Of a stretch of DNA of 64,000 nt, positions 1 through 15,100 are shown piece after piece. Every line of letters begins with the position of its first letter. Position 1 is the first letter of the stretch. The notes beneath the pieces were generated by a model, which did no database searches, was not told where the DNA came from, and saw nothing but the letters and a program-made list of their open reading frames with translations. This DNA comes from Trileptium ribeirensis (Eukaryota; Nematoda; Enoplea; Enoplida; Thoracostomopsidae). The DNA lies in the NCBI GenBank assembly GCA_030248225.1, contig JASANE010005251.1, positions 16,649-80,648 of the forward strand, given 5' to 3'. A program made the position numbers and the translations under genes.

Positions 1-3000
1 TGGCTGGGCGGATTGATTCTCGCTGTAGCTCATTTGAAAGCATGACATCTTTATTTGTGCTGTTTACAGTGTTCCCGCGCAACAGGGGAAACAGTGAAAA
101 CTGCTATTTTTACAGGGAAAACAGGGAATTGTGTCATTTTGAAACAGGGAAAAGTTTGGAATTCTAAAATTAAATTTAACCAGCCTTTTTTGTGAGAATT
201 AACGGCCTAATTCGGTTCCGTTTTTTATTTTAGGTTCCATTTATCTCTTGAATCGGTTTTGTCACTTCGGCTCTTGCATATCCAAACACCAAAATGTTGA
301 TATTAATTAAATAACTTTAACATTATTAATTATGATTTAACATAATTTCGGCTTAAATTGGGACTTGTTACCTAATGCTCAAGAATTCAGCACATCTGGT
401 GTTCCGAGTGCTTCTATCGTGACTCCTCATTGTCGAAAATCCCGATTTAATGTCAGCTTGAAACAGGGATTTTGGACCCTGAATGCAGGGAAAAACAGGG
501 AAAATGGTACCTCGAATTCCGCGGAAACCCTGTGTTTAGCTAGGCGCGAAGTTCGATTCGAAAATCTTTTCTCGAAAAGCGGACCAAAGGCTCTGGTCGG
601 GTCCCAAAGAGGTCCAAAAATCGCTTTACTTATAGCTCGGCAACCGGTGGTGTAGATATCTGAGTGAAATTGGATTTTTGTCATTTCGTAGAGCAAGTAA
701 TCCTATATAAGACTGTGTATAATGCTTTGTTACGTCATTCTCTTAAAATTAGAATGTAATATTTGGGGCTTTATTTATTTCGCTTAAGATGTAAAATTTT
801 AGAAGCAAAACGCTTTCTAAAATTGGCCCATGGAATTTGCTATTTTTTTGGTCATTTTTGGGTGCAAATGCCAACTTTAATTTAAAAATGCGCACAAAAT
901 TGCTCAGTATAATCTTCACAGCAACTAGAAAAATATTGCGGTTCAGGTGGAATAATACTTTCTCAGGTAAATTTTTCCTAATTACTCGACCAAAACAGGG
1001 AATTTTCATCTGTTGGAGTAACGGATATGTCAAATGTTACATATTTTGGCGAAAAACTTCCTATTTTTTCATACGTAGCTGAAAATTACGAAAAATTTTC
1101 TTTATTTGGTAAACATAATTTTACGTTTTCTGAAATGTGTCACTAAAGTCAATAACACAACGTTCTTTTCACATACCCCGTGATATACTTAAAATGCTCC
1201 GCGTACCATCTTTTTTAATCATTAGCGATTGGCGATGGTTTATTATACTTTCGTGTACCAAGCATACGTCAAAATTTATGAGATCACATAAAATTTGTAT
1301 TTCGCGCCACGCGTCGAAAACTTTAACAAAAAACATTGAAATATTGACCAATTAATGAATAGTTTTAAAACATTAAGTAATCGGGTAACAACAGTTTGAC
1401 ATTTAATGTTAAAAATTTAAATATTCGTATGGAACAAATATACCACCGTTTAGGGGTTTAAAATCTTTACACCACATCTGATGTTTGCCTACACGTATTT
1501 TATTAATATCACCAATATGTTAGCGCAACGAAAAATGCGGAAAGCAAGTTGCCACGTTGTGAGTTATGTAACGTAATCGTGGTAAAACAACAAATGTGTA
1601 CATAGCATTATGCAAAAATGGTAAACTTCACCAGTTTGCAATCAGTCGCTCTACGTTCGCGAATGAAAACTTTTAATTTGAGAGTAGTTCTGCAACGACC
1701 ACTTTTTTGTCTAAGTTCGTTTTGTACATGGTGCCAAAAGAGTGTTGTAGGAGGCGCAACTTAAGTTTATTCTTGCATTATCCAGCCGTAGCAGTTACGG
1801 CGGTTTTATGTGGCTTTGAATAAAGAAGTCTTGCCTAATCATTCGGTAACGAACATATCATCTTGGCAGCGCATCATGTAGCATTTTAGTAGTGTAAAAC
1901 TTAGTCATACATAGAAAGGTCATTGTAGTTTAAAGATAATAAAACTCCATTTGAGTTGTCTTTACAACATACGTCCTCAGAATGTTGTAAAAATTATCGG
2001 AGGAAATTGCCTCAAGTGTTTGGTGTTCATTAAACGAGATTAGTGCACATAAAAATGTACCATACATATAGCCTGCAATTATTCATGGCATCGTTGAAAA
2101 GAGGCGGACTTCATATCAAAATCATATGCTGTGGAGTAGTTTAGCAATTAGACTATATTGTGCTATTTTCGAACTGACTATAAAAATTTCACAGATAGGA
2201 TACTGAAGTCAAGTCTTCTATAAATCATCGATCAATCTACACCCTTTTAGTGTTTCAGCGAAAGGATGGTTATTCGTGTTTCGTCACATTACAAGGTTAA
2301 TAATGTTAGCTCATTACAAAAACTAATTCACTCGGGTAATCTATACTTTACGATACATAATTATTTTTAACCAAAATCGAGTATTAATATATTTGATAAA
2401 TTATCGGAATTTGTGATTATGTTTAATATTATATAATCAATATATAATTATGGAATCTTTTTTCGGTTTACTTCTTGGGAGATGTCGTTGGGGATGCCCA
2501 CCAAAGAGTCTTGCAGGACATCGACTGCAGATAAGGGAAACTTTTTGGGAGTCAGCTACTCACTTCCCAAAGGGCTTTGTGATAGTTCATATCCCTGAGA
2601 AACTTATTGGCAGGTGCTTCTCCCGAAGAACCCCTAACCCAAAACTTTCATGTCATTGTACATGATAGTGTGTATAAGTATGTCAGAATGATATGTACTC
2701 GTTTAGACGAAATATTTTAAAATGAACTTTCGCTGAATTTTTAGGACTAAGCAAATATGAAGCGAATTCACTAAACACACTGTAAAATTAAAATTTTATT
2801 TATTAATAAATGTACAAAATTTTACGAAAATTTCACCGCAGAACGTTTTAACTACATCGATGTCGCAATTTATAGACATTGAGTTGAAGTTCAAAGTTTC
2901 CAAAATAATATCGCTATTTGTGTTATAGCTTCCATGTTAACTGATTTTTATTGCTGTGTACGTTTCAGTTTTAAGTACAATCTAAATTTGTTGTTTTCCA

Positions 3001-3001
3001 G
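1..3001. repeat. Non-coding DNA with scattered CAGGGAA motifs
   Basis: No convincing exon is visible here. The motif ACAGGGAA or CAGGGAA recurs at about 85-150, 460-500 and 995, which looks like debris of a DNA-transposon family with CAGGG ends. A 71-codon frame at 2450-2665 has no recognisable protein. If the gene model below is right, this stretch is the intron before the first visible exon, or earlier, so the true start and promoter of the gene lie outside the window. Confidence 0.5.
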
Positions 3002-3191
3002 AGGGCGAAGTATTGGACCTAATTGATGATTTACTGAATGACTATGATATACCACTACCCTCCGAAGTTACTCACGATCCGGTGCAATATTCCGGAAGTG
3101 ATGCAGAATCTGAAGAGGATGATAGCTTCTGCAATATATCGAGCTCAAAATTTGTTGGGACTCAAAATCTGCAACAAACCCAGCCATCAGC
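3002..3191 (+). CDS. GON4L: GON4L exon (first visible), acidic N-terminal region
   Basis: The acceptor follows a T-rich tract ending ttttccag, and the donor is AGC|GTAGGT. The exon begins with the last two bases of a codon and ends in phase 2. It encodes about 62 residues, starting GEVLDLIDDLLNDYDIPLP and containing the acidic, serine-rich stretch SGSDAESEEDD. GON4L proteins have acidic N-terminal regions, which fits but is not diagnostic. The strongest support is that phase 2 here joins exactly to the next exon 16.6 kb away. Confidence 0.6.
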
Positions 3192-6100
3192 GTAGGTTTA
3201 TTTTGTAGTTAACTTGTGTCTTTTTGAATTCTAATTTGGTATTGCGTAAGAGCTAAGTGCTAGATTAAGATAAAAAGTATAAAATTGCATATCACGGCAC
3301 TATATAATAAATTAAACGTGAATAATATTGGAATATATAATGTAGATTTAACGATTTTTCACAGCATTTTGAAAAAAGTCAATACATCTGTGTTTTACAA
3401 CCTGGCAGTACATTTTTATGCACCTGGCTTTCCCACGGATGGAACGGGTCAACTGTTTTGGGCGCACCCAGGTGACCCCAATTCGGATTCTAGGCACTTT
3501 TCTGTGCTACGCATTAAAATGCTGCCGAATTTCTTTACGGCTAAAAAATTATTTTGTGTAGCGAAATTTATCCGTAATATTTCCCATGCAGTCAAAAATC
3601 CATAAAATGTAGTGAGTAGTTAAGGTACGGTATATGGTTTATATTAATTCGAAATGTATTCGCTGTGAACCAGTGATTTACAGTGTTTTACCATATTTTC
3701 TAGTTTCCCTATTTGTTTAGGGAGAACCAAATTCTACACCCTTATTTCGATCAGAAAACCTTGGTTCGTTCCCTCAGGTGGTTTTGGAAGGCTAGCACAA
3801 TATGATATTACGCGTTAGCAATTGACGAAATCCCAACTACCGTCGCATTAAGTAAAACGTTCCGCCCAATGCATTATTAACCACGAAATTATAGGCTAAC
3901 ACCATGAAATAACCCGATACTTCCGCAAACACAACCGGGTATATTTATGCCATTGTTCTTGGTTCTACTGTTTCTATAAAATTTCCGAGTCTGTTTAAAC
4001 ATAACAATACATAAGTCTAGTTCTTTTGCGGGATTTGGAACACTAATGGCGATTTGCATTGTTGTTACTTTTTGATCGAATGTTATCTTCAGCAGCCACA
4101 AAGGTTAATTCCGTGGTAACTATTATTGAGCGGAGCTCGGCGAAGCCGAGCGAAGCGTTTTTGTTTTCTGTCTGGGAGTAAAAAGGTCGATGTCCGTTCC
4201 TTCGTTCGTTCGTTCGGTCCGACGGATCTCAAGAACCACTGAACCGATTTTAAAGAACTTTTTTGTTTGAAAGCCTATGGTGTCAGAGTGTGCACCTGAT
4301 ATTTGGGATTAAAAAATTTTGAGTGGTTAATTAGTAATTAGCTAATTAGTTAAGCTTATGCAGCTAAAATAGAGAATTTTGCAATATTTGTGTTATTTAT
4401 TGAAATAGAATCTTTTCGATCAAACCATTATAGGGTTTTTTGGGTCGAAGAATTCAAATATAATATTTTTACCAAGGATAAAGCCCTATGCGATGTAGTT
4501 ATTTGAAGAACATAAAATTGAGTACATTCGTAATGCCACAGCCCAAGCTCCGCTCACAAATGTAGGTCCACTACCGACTAATAATACATGGAAATAGCAC
4601 ACATGTGTTTCTCAACATACCGTCAAAGATTGAACATGATGACGATAATGATGAGCAAGCGAGTTTCAACCTACTGATTAGTTTAATTTAATTATGCGTA
4701 ATTTACAGCAAGAACAATTGATGACCAAATAATTTGCTGGGGATTAACTAATTGCTGGTTTTAATTAAGGAATAACAAACCACAGGTCAGCGCTCGACAC
4801 TATGTCGGTTTCTGTTTATGATCTTGCAGACATGTTCAGCATATCAAAAAATCCAAAAAGCTTATTTTTGGAAGCCTTGATTAAAGGTAGAGCTTTAGCG
4901 TGAACAATATGTCCTGCCACCCTAATATTATAGTTTTGAGGGCAGGATTTACAGATCTATATTAATTGAGCGGAGCGAAGCGAAACGTTTTTATTTTCTG
5001 TCTGGGAGTAAAAAGGTCGATGTCCGTCCGTTCGTTAGTTCGTTCGTTCGGTTCGACGGATCTCAAGAACCACTGAACCGATTTTAAAAAACTTTTTTGT
5101 TTCAAAGTCTATAATGTCAGAGTGTGCACCTGATATTTGGGATTAAAAATTTTGAATGGTTAATAAGTAATTAGCTAATTAGTTCAGCTTATGCTGCTAA
5201 AATAGAGAATTTTGCAATATTTGTGTTATTTATTGGAATAGAATCGCTTCGATCAAACCATTATAGGTTTTTTGGGTCGAAGAATTCAAATATAATATTT
5301 TACCAATGATAATGCCCTATGCAATGTAGTTATTTGAAGAACTTAAAATTGAGTACATTCGTAATGCCACAGTGATACGTGTGTCACCTAACAGGAACTG
5401 AAATTCGCTGAAAATAGGAATTTTGCCACAAAACTGGAACACCGGATCCCCTGGAAAAATGTTAAAAAATATAACTAGACAAGGCCCTCATGTCCTCAGG
5501 TATCTTATGGTATATAATTTAGAGATTTCACCTTAGCTGCTAATTTTGTGCAAGTGATACCCAAAATCCTAAGTCAAACAATTTTCAATTTTAATGATGT
5601 ATCAACAGTTCTCGTTCACGAACAAATGCTTGTGCAGTCAAATGTATGATCACTTACACGCAGAACCTAAGTATCATTGTACTAAAGGTCAGTTCAACAA
5701 AATCGGTTAATCTACACAATTTCTTGTAAATAATATTGTGATGTATACATAACGTAAAATGGCCAAAAACATGATTTAACAGTTGAAATTGGACAATGTT
5801 TAGATTTGTAAATACATATCTACATCGAGATCGCGAGAAAACATCAAGAGAAACATTTTGAGCCTTGGTGAAACCACCCGTTACTGAGTTATAACGATTA
5901 AAAAGCTACGTCGTGAATTATTTGCTTTAGCAATGTAATCTTTACAAATGATATGAGGCTGTACTGCCTACTGCACTTGAGAATGCTGTGTAATTGAATG
6001 TTTTTGCAGTTGGCCATGCGGATATGTCGTATGTCATTTGTACTTTTTTTCTCCCAGCTACTGTAATCAGAACTTTGCTGACATCCGGTAAATACGTACT

Positions 6101-9100
6101 ATGTGATTGTTCTGTTCCAGGTGTAAAGTTTCGTACTCTTATTGACGATTAAATTTTATGAAAAATATCGTGAATATAGGATTGCACAGCGGAAGAGTGG
6201 GCTGACCACTGAATTCGCAACTTTTGAGAAATCGAATGCAACTTGATAACAACTAGTCGCACGCGAATACACAACATGGTGTATTTTCCAATTCGTAGCT
6301 ACGGATACAGTAATAATCTCGTTTCTTTGTTATCACCGGTTTCCGGTTGTTGGCAATTTTCAGAACTTAGTGAAACGTGGTGATTGTGTTGTAGGGGTGA
6401 AATATTTTAAATTCCGTCTCTGTGTGCGTGATCGGCCGTAACGTAGGAACGACTTAACAACCGATTTTCATGATCATAGGCTCATTCGAAACGGGATAGC
6501 CGATTTACCCGTGTACATCCCCTAGCGTTTTTGATTTGGGGTCTGGTTCCGGGTAAGGATCAAAATGTGGGTTTTTGTCCCATTTTACCCCATTTAGTAC
6601 CCTTCACAGGTTACTTTTATCTGAACTTTTGAATTTTTCTCTGGTTGGTTTTATTTCATAGTGTAATAAAATCGACGTGACGCTGCTGCATTACGCACTT
6701 CCCTAACGTAATGCCCATACGACCCCGGCTATCGTGACTTCAAGGGCGGACCTGATGGGTTTCCATTGCTCGAATTTCCTTTCCCACGCGAGTCAGGCCC
6801 AAGAAATGACGGAGCTTAGCAAGCCGCAGGAGCGCTTCACAGGATGTGTTCTGATCCTGCCGGACGGGTTGCGCACGTAGTCTACGAGGTACTACCTTTG
6901 AGGTCCCCGATTTGTCGGCTCCGTCACCTGCTCACATGCCAAAGAGACCGTACCACTATTCCCTATCCACGTCAAACCCGGGAAGTGTCAAATTTTAAGT
7001 ATTTGGGCTCAATCGAAATTGATTTGGACTTTCTCGAAACAGTTAGTTCGTTTTATTTTAGCCAGTGGCCCCACTAGGGTCCGACAAATCCCTAGACGTT
7101 TAACGTCGGATCCGCGCGTATCTAACTTTCCTACTTTGGGTGCTCAGCGTGAGTTTTAAAATTTTGTCCTAATGAGTCGCACCAGTCGTACATATACAAC
7201 AACAATAAATAACAAACTTGTTCGTAATCGGCGAGTCACGCTAAGGTTTGCTTCTTCGATGCGCGTGTCAAACCTGAACGTGGGTCGTCGATTTGCGGTG
7301 ACGGATTTCAAACCCCTTCAGTTCCTATCGCTACAACGGGTCAACAAAACACTTGAACAATTTGGGTTTTCAGTGAACATTTATTGATGAGTGGCACAAA
7401 AATTATGGGTAAACGGACAGATACATATTGAACGGGCAAGTACAATAAGCGTCAGGTCACAATTATGGCACGCTAATACATAATGAGCAGAGCTTCAGTT
7501 GGGGAGTGTTGCGGAGTCATCGCCTTTTTCACGGAACTCTCACAGCTGAGTCAAAACACGGCGTGTACTGTGAAGCCTTATCTCATGACAGCTGCGCTTA
7601 CCTTACTCATGAAAAACAGTAGTGGGTCAAGTTAAAATCAGTACTGGTGGGTGCTGCGGTTAGTTATCGACATAATAAAGGCGCCATCGAAATAACTATT
7701 TGCTCGGTGCTATGCTTGCCGACAGGAAGGGAACTCCGACACAACGATAGGTTCAGGTAAGCGAAAGGCGGAAACGAGGCGGGGTATACGGGGATGAGCG
7801 TGCAACGGGACGTTTGCGAGACTTCATCTTGCTCATGCAAATCACAAAACTATGGTACGTAATGATCGGTTACTTATTTTCGCAGTTAGTAGCGATGAGG
7901 TTAACCTACGACAACATAACACAACAATGGATACAACAATGCATAAGGATACCATGACAAGAGTACGGAATATTCCTCGGTACGACTCCTGAATTCTATG
8001 ATGCGACAGCGGTGCGGTACAAAGTTTTCTTTCCTACTCGCATACATACATACGTATTTGGAGTGACCATGTAAAGCTTGTTATGAAATGTCCAAATACG
8101 CTACATAATTTTGATTCTCGTTCCCTATTAGATTACTCCACGAACACAATAGAATTGAGGCCCTAATTGTCATAAATCTTTGATCCAGGTCACTACAAGA
8201 ACAGACGTTGCAAATACACCAACTTGAGTTATAACAACAGAAAAAGGAACGATTAGGCGGACTTGCCTTTCGAACAACTTGTGGGTCCCGGTAGACTGAA
8301 GTCGGGACTGAATTTCGAGCTTTTCCTAATACAAATTTGGTTCCATTTACCATGCGGGTTGTACCTCGGGTTGTAGTTAGGACGAGTAAAATTAGTGACG
8401 GGGTCTCGTAGGCCGTCGGCACTACTCTAAGGGTACGAAAACCTACGTTATTTTAGTTTGACGAAACGTTCGAACATGAGCTATATTTAGTACCAAAATT
8501 TAAATATTATTTCGAGCGATTTCTGCTCGACGAAGCGAGGCAGTAAACGGAGGGCCCGGTTGTTAGGACAACCGTAGCCAATTTTCTAACTTAATCCTAC
8601 TGGATTTGTCTCCTTAAATTGTTTGGTTCGCAGTCTTCGAGCCAAATTTGGAGCACAGTTTGATTGGGTCTGAGGGGGTCTTTTGCCTTCTAATAACTTC
8701 TCAATTTGGCGGTATTTCTCAGTGCAATTTACCCAGTGGGTTGGACTCGATCTTACGTGTCGATTTTCTAGGACCGGGTCAACGGTCCTCACAAAAATGG
8801 TCGCTCGGGCCGAGACCCGATAGACCCGAGGTCGCATTTAGCGACATCGATAATCTTGAAACTTAAAATGTTTTCACTGTTGATTTAACTTATCAACACT
8901 GGGGAAGATAATATTTTCCCTTGCCTAACCTAAATATGTGGAAAAGCAAGACCAAAATAGACTTGCGAAAACAGTCTAATTTGTGAAATTGAAATTGCAA
9001 TCCGAGCGACGGTTGTGCGGGTCAGATTTGGATCGCCTATAACTTTTAAACGGGCCACGGCTTTGCCGGGTTCAATAGCTTAAATGAAAGGCCTAAAGGG

Positions 9101-12100
9101 CCTCTATATATACGAGAAAAATCATTAAATTTCCTGGAACAAATATCGGGTTATTGACGTGTAAATTTGGGTAAAAACGGATCACTATCGGGCCGTCGGG
9201 TTTGTAATTCCGACATGATAAAGTTAAATTTTATGATACTATCTAAAAGTAGACATACTTGCGAAGAAACTGCGAGAGTTTCACTAAGATCCCTGAAGGG
9301 AATCCTGAAATATTAAAATTTTAACCACGTATTCACATTTTAACAGGGTCAGGCCATTTCCGGCCATCGGGTTCGTTATTCCAACCCGGTAATGTTGGGT
9401 TTCAGAACGGTGTCCAATTGCGGACATCCCAACGAAGAAACAGCGAAAGTTTCAGCAAAATTCCGGGAGAGGTTCTTAAAATATTTTACTTTTAGTCTCG
9501 ATTTCACCTTTTGGTGGGGTTAGATCCTTCAGGGTCGTCGGTTTGGGATGTTGGCTCGAAATCTATGTGTTTTAGAATCCTATTCGTTAGTAGACAGTCC
9601 TATGAAGGAACTGCTAAAGTTTCAGAGAAATTCCTGGAATAAATCCTGAGATGTCTAACTTTTCCTATTTTAGCAGGGGCGAGCTCCTTCAACGTCGTCG
9701 GGTTTATAATTCCGAGGTGATCTTTGAATGTTGTAGGTGCTAAACCGATAGTTCGGATCTACGTAGGGATCCGAGTAAAATTTTAGCCGAATTGCTGGGA
9801 AATTCTCGCGATATGCCAAATTTTCCTAGCTGAGCCATCTCGCTCACGGGGCATTAAAACAGAACGTCTACTCGTGATCCGGTGCAACTTTCAACTTCTG
9901 GGCGATACCTAAGACGCTATTGTTACGTTGACATAATTTTATTACGTTCCTGACAGGGTTTAATCCGGCAATACCTATTTCAATTCTTAGTTTCTAATAA
10001 CAAAACTCCAAAATCGTCGGACGGCTTCGCGTCCAAAGAAAACAATAAAACCATGAAAGTCTTGCGTAAAACCATTGGTAAAAAGGTTCGACAAGAGGGC
10101 TAAGGCATGACGACGGATGATTCGGAGTTCGACTAATACTTTCCAATCAAGACAGGGTTTATTTAACCTCGGTCGGCTCAAAAATATTTTCCTACTTCCT
10201 ATCTCGACTCAGGGAAACATTCAAAAATACTTGGCGCGAGTGTCGCGCTTGTTTGTGTCCTAACTCATAGACCGAGGGAGGTCCAGTACGACTTTGGCTA
10301 CCGAATTACTATGTCTGACCCCTCGAGTCGGCGGGACAAGCTAGGACGGACAGGGCTATCATGTAAACGGGAGTGTGGACTGGGACGCCGTGGAGGCTTA
10401 GGCTAAAAGTTGATCAATGCGAACTATTCACTCCTACCTTAACTATTCTCAGGACTAATCCTATCTCATATCGGTACGGTTCCGTGGTTAACCTACGCCT
10501 CCCCGTCCACACTTACATCTTTGTATCCTTTGACTCGGCGTCCATCGCGGGTGTCCGTCCAACCATAGAAGTAATCAACGAAAACCATATGAAAAGAAAA
10601 ACATACTTGAATCCGTCGTAATAGTGAAAGCGACAGAGCCGGTCTGCAAAACGACCGAACTCTGCGCTGCCGCAGTCGTACTGAACACTGCAGAGTCTTT
10701 GCGACTCTGCTTTTATACTAGAATTTAAATTTTCAAAATTTTAAATTTCTTGTCGGTTAAAGTGCTTGCTCAGCACTTTTAGACCGAATTCTGATTTAAT
10801 ATTACTAAATTAAATAAATATTGTTATCGGCCAAATTCCGATCATATTTTCGGAAAGTTTGGACCGATTTTAATACGAAATTTCATATAAGAAACTTGAT
10901 TTACGACTTTGTTTACTATAAAATTTATATTAAACTTATACTGCTTAGTATAAAACTCTAAATAAGACTGAACTACTTTCCTGAAACTTCTACACGAAAC
11001 GAGTCTAAATTTCAAATTATGAACCCAAACTATATTAAACCCTATACTTTATAGAAAAATTATATGAAATTCATTTGTCCGCTAACAATAAACATTTCTT
11101 GTTTGCTCAGCGGTCCTGCCTTTGATGGTCCGCGTTAATTCAAATTTCCAAATAATATTCGTATTCGCTGCATCTATACCCTATATCAACTCTACAAAAC
11201 TCTTTTAAATTGGTATACACTTCCAGAAACTTTAGTACACAACTGATTCAGACTTCATATTATAAGCCATCCGCTCTTAACAAACCACCAGCTTCGTATC
11301 AGAGTGGTGCCATTGTGGAGCTGCTGCTTTACAAAATTTATATAAAACCGCCGGCTTAATACAAACGTTTATAACTTATTGCACGTGGCCGTCATACTCG
11401 GCTGATAAGAAATTCCTCTAAGCTTCTATGAAACTTCCGAATATATATAAACTTTGTGCTGCATTAATATAAAATTTATTCACTGCTTGATAGACAGGCC
11501 CAGCTAGCCTCCGTTATATTAAGCTTATTAAAAGTGGATACCGAGTCAAAATTAAAGTTCATATGCGAACTGCCAGTCCAATGGAGAAAAGCTTAGCGCG
11601 ACGTGTACGACAAATTGTAACGCCAAATATCCGAGCGGCTAACAGCTTTTGTACAAACGCACTATTAGCTGATTTATTTACTTAGCACTAATATTAACTT
11701 AATATTAATACTTATTTATTTTATATAAATACCGGGGAAAAGAGACGCAGCTTGGTAAACAAAGGAAAGAAACGCGAGGGCAAAGGGGTAAAAAGAGGGT
11801 GGGGGTCCTCGGGAGATGGCCGGAGTGCCGAACAGGACTCGGATTCGGACTCATTATGTCCGTCCGGTTATTTTAACATGTAACAGGACCGTATTCGGTC
11901 TTCAGGGGGGGAATAAGCTCTTGGGGGAGGGTCCATGCCAAATTTTTCAAAAATCGGGGTGTTTAAACGGTTCCCCTGGGTTCGGGGCACACTTTTATGG
12001 GGTGTTCTATACTTTTTTGGATTAGTCGCGATACGGGGAATCTGATGCGGGGTAACACGCCTGTCCGGGCGTTATTCCTAGAACCTTCATATGGGGTATC

Positions 12101-15100
12101 TAAAAGTGGGCGCAGCTAGACCCGTCCGGGCTTAAATTAAAGCCTCGGAGGGACTCTAACGATACCACGTATATACTTTTACGACTAACTTTCGTTAAGT
12201 TATTGAATTAAGTGTGTTTTATCAATTTGCATACCTACATATTCGTTCATAAGTCCGTGGATCCGGGTCGGATTTCCACGAAACCGGTCTCATTCGAAAG
12301 AGCGTAAAATTCTCTATAAGAAATATTGAGTACAAAACTTTGAAATTCCCAACGGTTCCGGAGTTATGGACCGGAGCCGGTAGTTTCGGTGTCCAAATTT
12401 CCTAAATTTTCAACTTTTATTCCTTATCTCAACCAGCGCGAATGAACGCTGGTAGATAATATTTCGTGAAGCTTGACAAATTACCAGTGTGGCGAGCACT
12501 GGTAAATTTTATAATTCGACGTTGAACTTATAATTTTCAGGGAATTTCCTCAATTGCTGTTCGCTTTCGGGCGAACAGCCATATTTTTGTGGTCCTCATT
12601 CGTGAGGACGGTTGTGACGGGTGTCCGTCAGGGCTAATTATTCCTACGAAGATTTGCAGCAAATTTCGTGGTCCTACCATTCAGAGTAGATCAATTCCTA
12701 GGTAAATGCTCATACTGGGTTCAGCGGGGGAGTCGTACCGTCCTAAAATTCTCTACAAATCGAGTATGGCAAGGGCTCGCCATACTCGCGCTCTGCACCT
12801 ATGAAAGATCAATTTGCCTAAATCCCTAAAATTTCTCCTAAAATCATCCCAAATATGCTACACTCAAGCAGTCGTACTTCTAACCTGAAATTACAAAATA
12901 CAACGAAACATGAAACAACAGCGTACATAAAATCATGGTAAAAACGCAGGCGCTTTTATGGCCTGATCAACCAAATGACATAGTACAATTACAGCACGAC
13001 ATAATCATAAAACAGTGTACGATGGTAACAATAGGGCGGCGTTTTTTTTGGCCTCATACAACAGCAATGAACGGTATGAATATAACATGGTACTCGAATA
13101 CAAATGGTTAACGAGCATTATCCTGATCAAACGGCTGGATTGTGTACCTAAAAATACATATGAACAACGGCATCGAACTCAACGGTACACAATCATATAA
13201 TACGATCAAGATAATATATGTACTGAACACGTGCCTTTATGGCCATCAAAAGTATAACAAGAATGGTATCAATGGTATGTAATTCAAGCATATATCAATG
13301 GTGCCTTTATGGTCAACGATAATATGATAGAAGTCATAACAATGCCAATATATGTATATATATATATATATCAAGGCGTGCCATCGGGGCACTACAATAG
13401 ATGGATACAAATATCTGTATATACGGTTACGATTCCTTGACAAATATCCATCCCTGAAATAGCAATAACGATACCCAGTTTGATCAAAAACGACGTCGGC
13501 GGTGCAGGCCGAAATACCAAAAATGCGAGTCGGTTACATAGCGGGACTCTTCGAGTCTAATTATACCGTTTACCTATATATAGATATATGGTGCGATTAA
13601 ATTTGTTCCAACTACGTACGTATATACCTTGATTTCAGTTCTGTTTCAATTATCTACATGTATACCTGACAATCTCTGATTTGTTGTACTTATGTACTTA
13701 TATAGCTATATTGATCTTGCGAGTTGTTTCAAGTGCTGGTTTACGTAGATACCGTGGTTCAGGGTTTGTGCCCGTTAGGCGGTCTACATATGAGGCGACA
13801 ACAGGGCTTTGTAGTCGGTGGGGATATATATAGAGAAACTCAGTTTATATATATTTGTCTGCGCCAAGAGGCGATTAATTGGTTCTGCTTACATAGGTGT
13901 ACGTATTGTAAGGCGAGGGTGGGTTCCGTACCCTTTTGGAGCTATTTTCGGCGGGTGTTCCAGGTTGGGGAAAAACTGGTGACAGAATTCGGAAATGTTG
14001 GCCACTATACACGTGGTCATGATTATTGGGGAACTCAACTAAATGTTGACCATTACATTATGGACAGGATTTTTGGTACTCGGAAAAATGTTGTCCATTA
14101 CACTGTGGACATAATTATTGGTGGTCGAAAAAAATGTTGACCATTGCACTGTGGTCAGAAATAGTTTTGTTCGAAAAAATGTTGACCATTGCACTGTGGT
14201 CAGAATTATTTTTGTTCGAAAAAATGTTGACCATTGGGGTGTGGTCAGGATTTTCGTAAATGTTGACCATTATCGTGTGGTCAGGATTATGGGTTTTCGA
14301 TAAAAGTTTACCATTAGGCTGTGGTCAGAATTATCCACCTCGTAACGATCCTTAAGGATCTGTTACAATAGTAAAATGATAAATGTCGATGCTTCTTTTT
14401 TGTTTTTCGATTAAACCTCTGGTTCTAGAGATATAGTGTTTGTCTTATGGTGCCGCAATAGTTCCTCGACCCAAAATTCGAAAATTTTTCTGATGTCTTG
14501 GGCGGCTGAAAACTTTTACTTGGGGGTTTTCGGGCATGGCAAACTCAGTGCTGATTTTATTTTTCTCTGCGATCCATGGCTCTATGGGTACGGGGTATGG
14601 TGCCGCCATGGTTAATCGACCCAAAATTCCTAATTTTGATTTTACTGTTACATCTGGGAGGCTGATAGCATGCACTTGGGGGTTTTGGGACATGGGAAAC
14701 TTATTGCTAGTGTTAATTTTGTTCTAACTTGTGCGGTATTGTGTGATATCCATATATAGCATATCGACATATGCTATCGAGAGCTGATTGGCTGTGCACG
14801 CAAAAGGCGTAGGTGTACCTATGCTTCAGAACGTCTGCAATCTCGATAGAGTTACTAGTATAGAAAAGTGTGATAGTAGGATATAGTGACGCAACCGAAT
14901 CGCAACCATTTATTGCTGGCCCAGCCGTAATGTTGAAGAAGCTGAATTAAATAGAATTTAACAGATATACTTTTAGTCATTTCACGAAACCATGTAATTT
15001 GGTCGGGGGGGGGGGGGGCTACATCGACACTTTTTGGCCCATACCACCAGTCTTTTGAAAGGAAATTTAATTGCGCTGTATGGTGTAGTAATATGCTGTC

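Noticed and set aside
13724..14303. 138- and 61-codon frames over the 45-bp array
   Set aside because: The unit length keeps frames open by chance. The upstream part has no recognisable domain.
13998..14350. CRISPR array
   Set aside because: The units are contiguous hairpin repeats without unique spacers, in animal intronic DNA.
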